DNA of 64,000 nucleotides from Desulfovibrio sp. G11 (GCF_900243745.1 NZ_LT984798.1:682001-746000); one strand, 5' to 3'. Counted from the first letter of the stretch, positions 44,740-53,874 are shown. Numbers and translations: made by a program. Notes: generated by a model from the letters alone, not told the origin.

Positions 44740-45921
44740 ATGCCCGTAACAAAAATGCAGGATCTTGATCTTGGCGGAAAAACGGTTGTCATCCGCGAAG
44801 ACCTCAATGTGCCGATGAAGGACGGAATCATCACCAATGACAAGCGCATCCGCGCAGCCCTGCCCACAATACAGCTGGCGCTGGAAAAAGGCGCGGGCGT
44901 CATTGTGCTGTCGCACCTGGGGCGCCCCACTGAAGGGCAGTATGACCAGCAGTTTTCTCTCGCTCCCGTGGCTGACCGTCTGGCCCAGCTGCTGGGGCAG
45001 CCCGTGACCCTGGCAAAGAGCCTGGACGAGGCCAAAACTGCTCCCGGACAGGTAACCCTGCTCGAAAACGTGCGCTTTCTGCCCGGAGAAAAAAAGAATG
45101 ATCCCGAACTGGCAGCCAAACTTGCCGGGCTTGGCGATGTGTATGTAATGGACGCTTTCGGCTCGGCCCACCGCGCCCACGCTTCTACCGAAGGCGCTGT
45201 GCGCACCGCCGCTGTGGCCTGCGCCGGTCCCCTGCTGCAGGCCGAACTGGAAGCCTTTGACAAGGTGCTTGACAATCCCGCCAGGCCTGTGGTGGCCATT
45301 GTCGGCGGCGCCAAGGTTTCCACCAAGCTGGCCCTGCTCGAAAACCTGCTGGAAAAAGTGGATGTGCTCATCGTGGGCGGCGGCATCGCCAACACCTTTC
45401 TTGCCGCGGCCGGATATATGGTGGGCAAGTCTCTGTATGAAGAAGACCTGCTGCCCGAAGCCCAGAAGATCATGGCGCTGGCAAAGACCCTCAACAAGGA
45501 ACTGCCCCTGCCCGTGGACGTGATCACCGCCGAAGAACTGGCCCCCCGCCAGCAGACCATGCTGCACGCCGTGGGTGATGTGCCGGGCGACCAGATGATT
45601 CTTGATATCGGCCCCGAAACGCTGACCCTGTATGAAAAATTTCTCTCCAAGGCGGCCACGGTGGTCTGGAACGGCCCGGTCGGCGCATTTGAGATAGAAC
45701 CTTTTGGCGACGGGACAAAGGCCCTGGCCGAATACCTGAGCGATTCCAAGGCCTTTGTGGTTGTGGGTGGCGGCGACAGCGTAGCTGCCGTGGAAAAATA
45801 CGGCCTGGCCGACCGCATGGGCTATATCTCTACCGGCGGCGGCGCTTCGCTGGAACTGCTTGAAGGCAAAAAACTGCCTTCCGTTGCGGCGCTGGAAGAC
45901 CGCGCCCAGGCGGACGCATGA
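44740..45921 (+). CDS. pgk: Phosphoglycerate kinase
   Basis: Reversible transfer of phosphate from 1,3-bisphosphoglycerate to ADP. 393 aa, complete: VVIREDLNVPMKDGIITNDK, SHLGRPTEGQYDQQFSLAPV, LLENVRFLPGEKKNDPELAA, the hinge region VAIVGGAKVSTKLALLENL and the nucleotide loop VVVGGGDSVAAVEKYG. GAGGAGAG precedes the ATG. The last four bases overlap the mipA start. About 230 bases separate it from tkt. Confidence 0.96.
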   Translation: MPVTKMQDLDLGGKTVVIREDLNVPMKDGIITNDKRIRAALPTIQLALEKGAGVIVLSHLGRPTEGQYDQQFSLAPVADRLAQLLGQPVTLAKSLDEAKTAPGQVTLLENVRFLPGEKKNDPELAAKLAGLGDVYVMDAFGSAHRAHASTEGAVRTAAVACAGPLLQAELEAFDKVLDNPARPVVAIVGGAKVSTKLALLENLLEKVDVLIVGGGIANTFLAAAGYMVGKSLYEEDLLPEAQKIMALAKTLNKELPLPVDVITAEELAPRQQTMLHAVGDVPGDQMILDIGPETLTLYEKFLSKAATVVWNGPVGAFEIEPFGDGTKALAEYLSDSKAFVVVGGGDSVAAVEKYGLADRMGYISTGGGASLELLEGKKLPSVAALEDRAQADA

Positions 45922-46736
45922 AAAAACGCTTCATCCTGAATTCGCTGCTTCTGCTGCCGCTGTGGATCTGCTGCCTGCTGGCAGCGCCCGCCGCCCAGGC
46001 CCAGGAACTGTGGGAAGATGATCCGGACGCCCCTGCCGTAACCGCGCAGCAGGACCGGTGGGGTTTTAATGCGGGCATCGGGGCATCGTTGCGCACATCG
46101 GAATACAAGGGCATCAACTCGCTGGGTTCGCCTCTGCCCCTGCTGGGCTACGAAGGCAACTGGCTGTACCTGCGTGGCCTGAGCGGCGGTGTGCACGTCT
46201 TCAAGAACCGCTATCACGAGTTCAATGTCCAGCTTTCCTATCTGCCACAGCATTTTTATGCGTCCTGGAGCGACAATGACAGGATGAAACGGCTGGATGA
46301 CCGCTATTCTTCGCTCATGGCCGGTCTGAACTACACCCTGCGCTCCCGCTATGGCCTGGCTTCGGCCACACTGTCCACGGACGTTCTCGGCGTCAATAAC
46401 GGCGTCATGGCCGATGTTTCCTATGCCTATCCACTGCGCTTCGAAAATATTGTCATCATGCCCTCGGTGGGTGCGCAGTGGACTGACAGCAACTACAATG
46501 ACTATTATTACAGTGTCAGTTCCAGTGAGTCGCGCAAAAGCGGCCTGAAAGAATACAGCCCGGAAAGCGCGTTCTCACCCTATGCCGGGCTGACGCTGCG
46601 CGTGGCGCTTACCGACAGCTGGAGCGTCCTTGTCAACGGCAAGGCCCTTTTTCTGGGAAGCGAAGTGACCGACAGCCCCATGGTGGAACGCAGTACCACG
46701 TACTCTTTCAATGCGGGTTTTCTGTACGCTTTTTAG
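45918..46736 (+). CDS. MipA/OmpV-family outer membrane protein
   Basis: 272-aa beta-barrel protein of the MipA/OmpV family (scaffold or porin-like roles). The signal peptide MKKRFILNSLLLLPLWICCL ends near AAPAAQAQE; the mature protein has alternating aromatic/hydrophobic strands (GFNAGIGASLRTSEYKGINS; PLPLLGYEGNWLYLRG) and ends in aromatic Phe (FLYAF), the usual outer-membrane C-terminus. It overlaps pgk by four bases, an odd partner. The TAG stop is the start of a TAGAGCA repeat end. A terminator follows at 46777. Confidence 0.88.
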   Translation: MKKRFILNSLLLLPLWICCLLAAPAAQAQELWEDDPDAPAVTAQQDRWGFNAGIGASLRTSEYKGINSLGSPLPLLGYEGNWLYLRGLSGGVHVFKNRYHEFNVQLSYLPQHFYASWSDNDRMKRLDDRYSSLMAGLNYTLRSRYGLASATLSTDVLGVNNGVMADVSYAYPLRFENIVIMPSVGAQWTDSNYNDYYYSVSSSESRKSGLKEYSPESAFSPYAGLTLRVALTDSWSVLVNGKALFLGSEVTDSPMVERSTTYSFNAGFLYAF

Positions 46737-46776
46737 AGCAATCTGCATGTGAGAGGGTTGCCTGCAGCCAAAGGCC

Positions 46777-46812
46777 AAAGGCCGTGATCTTTTTTGGGAT
46801 CACGGCCTTTTT
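46777..46812 (+). terminator. Intrinsic terminator of pgk-mipA
   Basis: Perfect 13-bp stem AAAGGCCGTGATC (46777-46789) / GATCACGGCCTTT (46798-46810) followed by TT. Confidence 0.88.
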
Positions 46813-46862
46813 GTTTGCTTTCAGACCGGCACAACCGCAAAAAACATCAGAACCGTCACGCT

Positions 46863-46912
46863 TTGACACGCCATCACGCACGCTTGATTTTTCACAAAGA
46901 GCGCGTACACTC
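46863..46912 (+). promoter_or_regulatory. Candidate promoter region of the DAP dehydrogenase-like gene
   Basis: Two overlapping possibilities: exact -35 TTGACA (46863-46868) with a poor -10 after 17 bases, or TTGATT (about 46885) with TACACT (46907-46912) at 16 bases. The second places the Fur-like box just at the start of transcription. Confidence 0.4.
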
Positions 46913-46913
46913 T

Positions 46914-46932
46914 TATTGAAATTGATTTTCAA
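46914..46932 (+). promoter_or_regulatory. Fur-box-like operator
   Basis: ATTGAAATTGATTTTCAAT is a 19-base inverted repeat with perfect 7-bp arms (ATTGAAA / TTTCAAT), the size and AT-pattern of a Fur box. It lies 35 bases before the ATG at 46967, overlapping or just downstream of the promoter, so an iron-bound repressor there would block the gene. The match to Fur is by pattern; the exact specificity in this organism is unknown. Confidence 0.55.
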
Positions 46933-46966
46933 TCTAAATCAACCCTTTCCAAGCCAGGAGGAATCC

Positions 46967-48043
46967 ATGAGCAGGCTTCGGATCGCCCAGTACGGTTGCG
47001 GAAAAATGTCACGATATTCAATGCGTTATGTATACGAAAAAGGCGCCGAGATTGTCGCCGCTTTTGATATGAATCCTGCGGTGATCGGCCGTGATATCGG
47101 CTCCATCATGGGGTGCGAAAACAAGGGCGTTATTGTTCAGGACGCATCCCAGGCAGAAAAGGTGCTGGCCCAGGTCAAGCCCGATGCCTGCCTCATCACC
47201 ACCATGAGCCTTATCCGCGATGTCAGGGGCGCGCTTATGGCCTGCGCCCGTAGCGGCGTCAACGCCATCACCATCTGCGAAGAGGCCATCTTTCCCGCCA
47301 ATTCTTCACCGGCCATTACCCGCGAGCTGGACGAAGCCGCCCAAAAGACCGGCTGCACCATATGCGGCACGGGCTACCAGGACGTCTTCTGGGGAAACCT
47401 TATCGCCACGTTGGCCGGAGCCATGCACACCATTAAAAAAATCCGCGGCAAATCCAGCTATAATGTGGAAGATTACGGCATTGCCCTTGCCAAGGCGCAT
47501 GGGGCAGGGCTGGACCTTGCCGCCTTTGAAAAAGAGATCGCTGCGGCCGACAATATCCCGGAAGCCGAACGTGCCGCCCTTATTGAAAAAGGCGATTTCC
47601 TGCCTTCCTATATGTGGAACGTCAACGGCTGGCTGGCGGCGCGCCTGGGCCTTACGGTAAAAAGCCAGGTACAGAAATGCGTACCCATGACCCACTCCGC
47701 CGAACTGAAATCCGAAACCCTGGGCATGACTATTCCTGCCGGACACGCCACGGGCATGTCGGCCGTTGTCACCACCGAAACACATGAAGGCATCACCATT
47801 GAAAGCGAATGCATAGGCAAGGTCTATGCTCCCGATGAGGTGGACTGCAACGACTGGACCCTTGTGGGCGAGCCGGACACCCAGGTGGTCATCACCCGGC
47901 CCTCTACTGTTGAACTGACCTGCGCCACACTGGTGAACCGCATCCCCGACCTCATCAATGCCGCCCCCGGGTACGTGACCACAGACCAGATGCCCGTAAA
48001 CAGCTATCGGGTAAAGCCGCTGGACTATTACGTCAAAAAATAA
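46967..48043 (+). CDS. 2,4-diaminopentanoate dehydrogenase-like oxidoreductase
   Basis: 358-aa NAD(P)-dependent protein of the dihydrodipicolinate reductase superfamily, closest in layout to 2,4-diaminopentanoate dehydrogenase of clostridial ornithine fermentation. Rossmann motif IAQYGCGKMSRYSMRYVYEK at the N-terminus; the long C-terminal substrate domain contains GTGYQDVFWGNLIATLAGAM and GTGYQ, as in that family. AGGAGG precedes the ATG at 46967, and the open frame upstream has no similarity. A monocistronic unit with a Fur-like box and a GCAAGCCCCG/CGGGGCTTGC hairpin downstream (48062-48100). Substrate not proven: none of the other ornithine pathway genes are nearby. Confidence 0.75.
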   Translation: MSRLRIAQYGCGKMSRYSMRYVYEKGAEIVAAFDMNPAVIGRDIGSIMGCENKGVIVQDASQAEKVLAQVKPDACLITTMSLIRDVRGALMACARSGVNAITICEEAIFPANSSPAITRELDEAAQKTGCTICGTGYQDVFWGNLIATLAGAMHTIKKIRGKSSYNVEDYGIALAKAHGAGLDLAAFEKEIAAADNIPEAERAALIEKGDFLPSYMWNVNGWLAARLGLTVKSQVQKCVPMTHSAELKSETLGMTIPAGHATGMSAVVTTETHEGITIESECIGKVYAPDEVDCNDWTLVGEPDTQVVITRPSTVELTCATLVNRIPDLINAAPGYVTTDQMPVNSYRVKPLDYYVKK

Positions 48044-48061
48044 ACTGCCGGAACCTGCACA

Positions 48062-48100
48062 CAGCAAGCCCCGCCCTTTCTGAAAGGACGGGGCTTGCTG
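48062..48100. terminator. Hairpin after the dehydrogenase-like gene
   Basis: Long stem CAGCAAGCCCCG / CGGGGCTTGCTG with an inner CCTTTC/GAAAGG pairing. No T-run on the plus strand. Confidence 0.6.
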
Positions 48101-48412
48101 CAAAAAAGCGCAGGGTAAAAAATGTCGGATTGTGCGCCGTGGCTAGCCTTGCAGACTGTACACACTTTTACGGGGCAAAGGGAACAACACGCCACCGCAC
48201 GGTCAGGTAAGGCCGTAGCCTGAACAATGCCCAAACCTGCTCAACCGGCCCACAAAAACGCAAGCACAGTGCGTGCACGGCCAAGCGCTGTGGTAAACGC
48301 CGCAAAAACATTGTGGCTATTCATCCCTTCTCCCCGCTCGGTTTGCTGTTGTCTGTTAACTCCAGCTTTACCGACTTGGGGGAGGGTGAACAACCTATTG
48401 GAATACTACACC
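48101..48412. other. Gap before the structured repeat
   Basis: About 310 bases between convergent transcription units. A short minus-strand frame with several Cys residues lacks a start codon and ribosome binding site. Nothing else is seen. Confidence 0.4.
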
Positions 48413-48528
48413 TAGAGCATTTAACGCTTCAAATGATTGCTTAACGGCCGGCAAAGCCGCCCTGCAATCATTTGGCTACAAGGAGTTACAGGCAAATCCT
48501 TGTAGGCATTTCAAGTGTGAATGCTCTA
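48413..48528. repeat. Dispersed structured element, copy B
   Basis: 116 bases bounded by TAGAGCATT (48413) and AATGCTCTA (48528), with the terminal ~22 bases forming an imperfect inverted repeat. Inside are GATTGC...GCAATC around CGGC-AAA-GCCG, and CTACAAGGA...TCCTTGTAG, so the element folds into a multi-stem cruciform. The core is shared with copy A (5902-6024). Its last three bases are the stop codon of livF. Confidence 0.65.
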
Positions 48529-49236
48529 CCCGCCCAGATAGGCTTCCCGCACGCTGGCATTGTTCAGCAGGCTCTGGGCCTTGTCTTCCATAACCACGTT
48601 GCCCACTTCCAGCACATAGCCGCGCGAAGCCAGCTTGAGGGCCGCACGTGCGTTCTGTTCCACCAGCAGCACGGTGACGCCACGCTTGTTGATGGCCCGC
48701 ACGGTCTCAAAGATGGAACGCACCAAAAGCGGGGCCAGGCCCAGCGAAGGCTCATCAAGCAGCAAAAGGCGCGGCTCGGCCATCAAGGCGCGGCCAATGG
48801 CCAGCATCTGCTGTTCGCCGCCCGAAAGCGTGCCTGCAAGCTGGTCTTTGCGCTCAAGCAGCCGCGGAAAAAGATCGAATATCCATTCCAGGGTGCGCTC
48901 ACTGCGAGCCTTGTCTTCAATGCAGAAAGCGCCCAATCGCAGATTCTCAAGCACGCTCATAACGCCAAAAACGCGCCGCCCCTCGGGCGACTGGGCAATA
49001 CCCAGCCCCACCACCTTGTGGCTCGGCAGCCGCAGAAGGTTTTGCCCTTCAAAAAGAATCTCGCCCGAAGTAGGCCGCACAAGCCCGCTGATGGACAGCA
49101 GGGTGGTGCTTTTGCCCGCGCCGTTAGCACCGAGGATGGTGACTATCTCGCCCTCTTCCACCCGCAGGTTGATGCCGTGCAGCACCTCGACGCTGCCGTA
49201 GCTCACCCGTATGTCAGAAAGTTGCAACAGGCACAT
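48526..49236 (-). CDS. livF: Branched-chain amino acid ABC transporter ATP-binding protein LivF
   Basis: 236-aa ATPase of the LIV-type importer. Walker A GANGAGKST, LSGGEQQMLAIGRALM signature, Walker B LLLLDEPSLGLAP, and switch His replaced by the usual VEQN. Last gene of livK-H-M-G-F; it begins three bases after the livG stop. Its TAG stop is formed by the end of the structured repeat, which may also end the transcript. Confidence 0.95.
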   Translation of the reverse strand: MCLLQLSDIRVSYGSVEVLHGINLRVEEGEIVTILGANGAGKSTTLLSISGLVRPTSGEILFEGQNLLRLPSHKVVGLGIAQSPEGRRVFGVMSVLENLRLGAFCIEDKARSERTLEWIFDLFPRLLERKDQLAGTLSGGEQQMLAIGRALMAEPRLLLLDEPSLGLAPLLVRSIFETVRAINKRGVTVLLVEQNARAALKLASRGYVLEVGNVVMEDKAQSLLNNASVREAYLGG

Positions 49237-49239
49237 GGC

Positions 49240-50010
49240 TTACCACTTCTCGTCTTCTACGCCCAGGTAGGCTTCCACCACGGCCGGATTCCGGCGCACG
49301 GCCTCCGGCTCGCCCTGGGCTATCATGGTGCCGTGCTCCAGCACCACCAGTTTTTCACATATTTTCATGACCAGCCGCATGTCATGCTCAATCAGCAGCA
49401 CCGTAATCCCCCTGTCGCGAATGGCCGCAATGGTGTCTACAAGAGCCACTGTTTCCTGATCATTCATACCACCGGCAGGCTCGTCCAGAATGAGCAGCCG
49501 TGGGTCTGATGCCAGCGCACGGGCGATTTCAAGCAGCCGCTGGTTGCCGTAAGAAAGTCCCCCGGCGGCTTCGGCATGGTTATCGGCCAGGCCTACAAAA
49601 CGCAGTTCTTCCATGCAGCGCGCCACGGCGGCCCGCTCTTCACTGCGCTGCCAGGGCAGATGCAGCATGCACGACATCATGCCCGACTTCATACGGCAGT
49701 GCCGCCCGGCAAGCACATTTTCCAGAACGGAAAGTTTGCCGAAAAGCCGTATGCTCTGAAAGGTGCGAGCAATGCCAAGTTCCACAACACGATGGGGCTT
49801 GAGTCCGGCAATAGGCTCGCCGTCAAAGAAGATACGGCCCTTTTCAGGCGTATAGTTGCCGGTAATGCAGTTGAATACCGTGGTCTTGCCCGCCCCGTTG
49901 GGACCGATAAGGCCCACAACGCTGCCTGCGTCAACACTGAAGGTGAGATCGTTGACAGCCACAAGACCGCCAAAAACCTTGGTCATTTCCTGCAAGCGCA
50001 AAAGGCTCAT
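49240..50010 (-). CDS. livG: Branched-chain amino acid ABC transporter ATP-binding protein LivG
   Basis: 256-aa ATPase, partner of LivF. Walker A GPNGAGKTT, GLSYGNQRLLEIARALASDP as the signature region (here SYGNQ rather than SGGQQ, typical of LivG), Walker B LLILDEPAGGMN, switch His in LLIEHDM. The C-terminal VEAYLGVEDEKW is typical of LivG. It overlaps livM by four bases. Confidence 0.95.
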   Translation of the reverse strand: MSLLRLQEMTKVFGGLVAVNDLTFSVDAGSVVGLIGPNGAGKTTVFNCITGNYTPEKGRIFFDGEPIAGLKPHRVVELGIARTFQSIRLFGKLSVLENVLAGRHCRMKSGMMSCMLHLPWQRSEERAAVARCMEELRFVGLADNHAEAAGGLSYGNQRLLEIARALASDPRLLILDEPAGGMNDQETVALVDTIAAIRDRGITVLLIEHDMRLVMKICEKLVVLEHGTMIAQGEPEAVRRNPAVVEAYLGVEDEKW

Positions 50011-51017
50011 GCGGGCCTCCCGCTGGCAGTCCCGCTATCCCCCTCACCCGGGGCATCCTGCGGGGCGTTTTCTCCGGAAAGGGCATCCACGTGGTAACGG
50101 CGGCGGCGCGGGGGCAGAAGCCCCTGGGGCCGCCAGACCATCATGACCATCATGGCCAGACCAAAAATAAGCATGCGCGCGTTGGAAAACTCCCGCAGCA
50201 GTTCCGGCAGGCCGATGAACAGAAAGGCGCTGATAAGCACGCCTATCTGGCTGCCGCCCGAAAGGATGACCACGGCAAAAATAATGACGGATTCCATAAA
50301 GCTGAACGATTCCGGTGAAATGGTCGTCATTTTGGCCGCATACAGGGTTCCCGCCATACCCGCCCAGAACGCTCCGAGCACAAAAGCCATGAGCTTGTAG
50401 TGGGTGACGTTGATGCCGCAGCCCTCGGCGGCCACGTCATCTTCCTTGATGTAGTTGAGGGCGCGGCCAAAACGCGAATGCCAAAGGCCGTAAAAAAGCA
50501 GCAGGCTCACGGCCACCATGCCCCAGACCAGATAGTAAAACTGTATGCCCTTTACTATCCTGAAGCCGAAAAACCTGGGGCGGCTGATGCCGAAAATGCC
50601 GTTGGCCCCTCCGGTAAGGCCGAAAACATCGTTGATGAGCGCAATGCGCACAATTTCCACAATGCCTATGGTCACGATAAGCAGATAGTCGCCGCGCAGG
50701 TGAATGATGGGGCGCGCCACCAGCAGGGCAAATACGGCGGCCACGGCTCCGGCCACGGGCATGGTCCAGAATATGGGCCACTGGCACAGGGTGTTGAGTA
50801 TGGCGGTGGTATATGCGCCCACGGCAAAAAAAGCCGCGTGCCCCATATGAAAAATACCCGCCTGGCCCAGAATCACGTTCAATGAAAGCGAAAGCAGCGC
50901 GTACAGGCCAATGCTCACGCACACGTCTGTCCAGTAGGCATTGCTGATCAGGGGCAGCACACAGATGACCGCCGCCAGAGCAACCCTGGCGGCGATACGA
51001 AGAGGCTCTGTTCTCAT
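50007..51017 (-). CDS. livM: Branched-chain amino acid ABC transporter permease LivM
   Basis: 336-aa permease with about ten hydrophobic helices. Family markers SLNVILGQAGIFHMGHAAFF near the N-terminus and the coupling segment VAAEGCGINVTHYKLMAFVL toward the middle. The C-terminus is a hydrophilic tail rich in Glu/Gly/Pro after RPQGLLPPRRR. It overlaps livH and livG by four bases each. Confidence 0.94.
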   Translation of the reverse strand: MRTEPLRIAARVALAAVICVLPLISNAYWTDVCVSIGLYALLSLSLNVILGQAGIFHMGHAAFFAVGAYTTAILNTLCQWPIFWTMPVAGAVAAVFALLVARPIIHLRGDYLLIVTIGIVEIVRIALINDVFGLTGGANGIFGISRPRFFGFRIVKGIQFYYLVWGMVAVSLLLFYGLWHSRFGRALNYIKEDDVAAEGCGINVTHYKLMAFVLGAFWAGMAGTLYAAKMTTISPESFSFMESVIIFAVVILSGGSQIGVLISAFLFIGLPELLREFSNARMLIFGLAMMVMMVWRPQGLLPPRRRRYHVDALSGENAPQDAPGEGDSGTASGRPA

Positions 51018-51919
51018 AGCTTGTCCGCCGTGCGCTCGCCCAGAATGCCGGTGGGACGGATGATGAGGATAAGAATGAGCACAAAGAAGGCGATGGCGTC
51101 CTTCCAGGCAATGGCGATGTAGCCGGCGGCCAGGGCTTCGATCACGCCGAGCAGCAACCCGCCGATCATGGCGCCGGGAATATTGCCGATGCCGCCCAGA
51201 ATGGCTGCGGTAAAGGCCTTAAGCCCGTAGCTCCAGCCCATGGTAAAGTCTATCTGCCCGTAGTAGATGCCCACCATAAGCCCGGCGGCTCCGCCGAGGC
51301 CCGGCCCGATAAGAAAAACCAGGCCGATAATACGGTCCACGTTGATGCCCATAAGCTGGGCCGCGCCGGGATCGATGGCTACCGCGCGGATGGCCGCGCC
51401 GGTGCGCGAACGCTGGATAAAGGCCCAGAGGCCGAGCATGAGTATCACGCTGGCGGCAATGACCAGAAGACGCACGCCAGGTACGGCCAGGCCGAAAAGA
51501 TGCACGGTAAAGTCGGGTCTGAGATAGTCCGGATAAACATAAAAGCGCGCGCCATAGATGAGCATGACGGCGTTTTGAAAAAATATGGAGGCCCCGAGGG
51601 CCGAAACCACGGCAGAAAGGCGGCCCGCATTGCGCAGGGGCCGATAGGCCGTACGCTCAAGCAGAAAACCGATGATGGCCACCAGCAGGGCCACCATGAC
51701 AAAAACGGCCAGCACGGCCACCACAGGATTGAGCATGCCCGAGAGATTGCAGCTGACCAGCAGGGTCAGCCCAAGATAGGCCCCGATGGTGAACAGGTCG
51801 CCGTGCGCGAAGTTGATGAGCTTCAGCACGCCGTACACCATCGTATAGCCCAAGGCCACCAGGGCGTAAATGCCCCCCACGGCAAGGCCGTTCAAAAGCT
51901 GTTGTAAAAACTGTTCCAT
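51014..51919 (-). CDS. livH: Branched-chain amino acid ABC transporter permease LivH
   Basis: 301-aa permease with about eight helices. The N-terminal LLNGLAVGGIYALVALGYTM with GVLKLINFAHGDLFTIGAYL, and the coupling segment RAVAIDPGAAQLMGINVDRI, are typical. The C-terminus is LIIRPTGILGER. First of the four tightly packed membrane/ATPase genes; livK lies 255 bases upstream. Confidence 0.95.
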   Translation of the reverse strand: MEQFLQQLLNGLAVGGIYALVALGYTMVYGVLKLINFAHGDLFTIGAYLGLTLLVSCNLSGMLNPVVAVLAVFVMVALLVAIIGFLLERTAYRPLRNAGRLSAVVSALGASIFFQNAVMLIYGARFYVYPDYLRPDFTVHLFGLAVPGVRLLVIAASVILMLGLWAFIQRSRTGAAIRAVAIDPGAAQLMGINVDRIIGLVFLIGPGLGGAAGLMVGIYYGQIDFTMGWSYGLKAFTAAILGGIGNIPGAMIGGLLLGVIEALAAGYIAIAWKDAIAFFVLILILIIRPTGILGERTADKL

Positions 51920-52040
51920 AACGCGTTATTACCCTTGCCACGTCCCGACGGCGTAAAAAACGCGCGCCTCACCGTGGGCGGAGAGGCTGCGCCCCGCCGC
52001 CGGAGCCGTTATACGGCGGCTCCCCTTTACCGGCCCGGGG

Positions 52041-52066
52041 CCGGAACCGGACTGCTCCGGTTCCGG
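52041..52066 (-). other. Stable hairpin in the livK-livH spacer
   Basis: Perfect 11-bp stem CCGGAACCGGA / TCCGGTTCCGG (loop CTGC), with a second CCGCGCC-GG-GGCGCGG palindrome at about 52140-52157 that is followed on the minus strand by TTTTTT. Together they may partly terminate or stabilise the mRNA so that livK is expressed above livHMGF. Confidence 0.5.
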
Positions 52067-52174
52067 CGGCCACGGCCAAAGTTGCTGTGTATGCGCGTAC
52101 CATTTTCGGCGCGCGGGTATGCGGCAAAAAACCGCCGGACCGCGCCGGGGCGCGGAGCACACTGTACGGCCTGT

Positions 52175-53296
52175 TTACTTGGGCTGCAAGACAAATACGC
52201 CCTTATCGTTGACCGTATAGGTACGATAGAATTCGCCCACGCGGTCGCCCTTGGCGTCAAAACCCAGGCTGCCGGAAAGCCCCGGCATATCCTTGAGATT
52301 CTTGAGCCACGCGGCCATGCTTTCGGGCTTGTCGTTGCCTGCGGCCAGCGCGGCCTCAATCACCTTGAAGGCGTCGCCCGCCAGCACGGCCCACACGGAA
52401 ACAGGCACAGCATCATACCTGGCCTTGAAGGATTCAAGGAAAGACCGGGCTTCAGCGGTGTCCATATCCTGCGGCAGGGGCGGGCTGATAAAGAAGTAGC
52501 CTTCGGCCGCCTCGTTGCCCGCTATTTTCACCAGATCCTGATGGTTGGCGGCATCGCCGCCCATCATGGGCACGGGCCAGCCCATTTCCTTTTTCTGGCG
52601 CAGCAGCATGCCCGTTTCAGGGTAGTAGCCGGTAAAGAACACAAGATCGGGACCAGCAGCCTTGAGCTTGGTCAGAATAGCCGTGTAATCGCGCTCTCCG
52701 GGGGTGAGGGCGTCATAAAAAACCACCTTTACGCCGTCTTTTTTCAGGGCGGCCCTGGTTTCTTCGGCCAGGCCCTTGGCGTAAGAGGAATTGTCGTGCA
52801 GAATCGCCACGGCCTTGTAATCGCCCTTGATGACGGCATCGGCCGCCGCGCGGCCCTGGGCGTCGTCACGCGGGCAAGTACGGAAGAAGAGCGGCAGGCC
52901 CTTTTCCGTCAGTCGCACACTGGTAGAACCCGTGCCGATCTGTACCAGTCCGGCTTCGTCCAGAATATTCTGGCTGGCTTCGGTTACGGCCGAGCCGTAG
53001 GTACCGATAACAGCCACCACACCCGCTGAGGCGAGCTTTTGCGCGGCAAGGGCAGCGGTGCGCGGGTCGCCCGCGTCGTCTTCCACCACAACCTTGATCT
53101 GGCGGCCATTGATGCCGCCTTTGGCGTTCACTTCATCAGCCAGCAGGCTGACGATATTCTTCATGTCCTGACCTTCGGAAGCCCATTTGCCCGTCAACGG
53201 GCACATGAGACCGACCTTGATGTCACCGGCCAGAGCCGTCATAGGCACCAGCAGGGTAAGGGCCAGCGCCCCAAGCAAACGACCAAGTGCTTTCAT
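52175..53296 (-). CDS. livK: Branched-chain amino acid ABC transporter substrate-binding protein
   Basis: 373-aa periplasmic binding protein, type I fold (Leu/Ile/Val or related). The signal peptide MKALGRLLGALALTLLVPMT is cleaved around ALAGD; the mature start DIKVGLMCPLTGKWASEGQD and GINGRQIKVVVEDDAGDPR are typical. GAVTEASQNILDEAGLVQIG and YYPETGMLLRQKKEMGW are in order. Actual ligand unknown. It has its own promoter on the minus strand. Confidence 0.92.
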   Translation of the reverse strand: MKALGRLLGALALTLLVPMTALAGDIKVGLMCPLTGKWASEGQDMKNIVSLLADEVNAKGGINGRQIKVVVEDDAGDPRTAALAAQKLASAGVVAVIGTYGSAVTEASQNILDEAGLVQIGTGSTSVRLTEKGLPLFFRTCPRDDAQGRAAADAVIKGDYKAVAILHDNSSYAKGLAEETRAALKKDGVKVVFYDALTPGERDYTAILTKLKAAGPDLVFFTGYYPETGMLLRQKKEMGWPVPMMGGDAANHQDLVKIAGNEAAEGYFFISPPLPQDMDTAEARSFLESFKARYDAVPVSVWAVLAGDAFKVIEAALAAGNDKPESMAAWLKNLKDMPGLSGSLGFDAKGDRVGEFYRTYTVNDKGVFVLQPK

Positions 53297-53324
53297 AAAA
53301 AACTCCCCCGTCCGGTATTCGGTG

Positions 53325-53352
53325 ATGATAGTAACAAAATAGCATACCTCAA
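53325..53352 (-). promoter_or_regulatory. Promoter of livK
   Basis: On the minus strand: -35 TTGAGG (53347-53352), 16-base spacer, -10 TATCAT (53325-53330), about 30 bases before the livK ATG. Confidence 0.6.
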
Positions 53353-53874
53353 ATTCCCGTAAAGAAAAAGCCCCAGTTTTGCCGCCCCAAATCCGACGGC
53401 AGGCATAGCCTGCCGCATTTCAAGCCAGCAGCGCTTTTTCGCCGTCTGTGTGCAGCCCTTTCGCTCGGCGAACGCCGCATTGCACGCAGAATGCCATAAC
53501 CTGAATATATTCAAACAGTTTTTACTGATGTTTCATGCTGCGTGCATATTGCAGCCATTTTGTCGTCATGCCGTAAAACTCGACAGGCAGACAAATCTGC
53601 TATATGGTAATGCTCAGGCATACAGGTAAAGCGTCGCTTCCCCTGTGTGCGGCGCATGCCTCGGCCATGCATTGCGCCGGTATTTTCAGCCGGGGCGTTC
53701 CGTCCGGGCATCCGGCATGCCGGATCAGCAGTGCATGGGCGGCCGTATGACATTTCGCGCGGGCACGCCCGGTCCGCCCTTCCAGCAGTCTTACACAGGC
53801 CCGCTGCGATCTCGCCTCCCCTTCTCGTCTCACGCAGCGTCATTCCCACGCACCCATATCGCCAGGGAGGACGT
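53353..53874. other. Gap between livK and the glycogen operon
   Basis: About 520 bases in the divergent region. No supported gene. AT-rich around 53500-53530. A clear promoter for the glycogen genes is not recognisable. Confidence 0.4.

Noticed and set aside
48028-48234. Small Cys-rich frame (CCSLCPVKVCTVCK) on the minus strand
   Set aside because: It would need a TTG start without a ribosome binding site and reads through the hairpin at 48062-48100; the cysteines look accidental.
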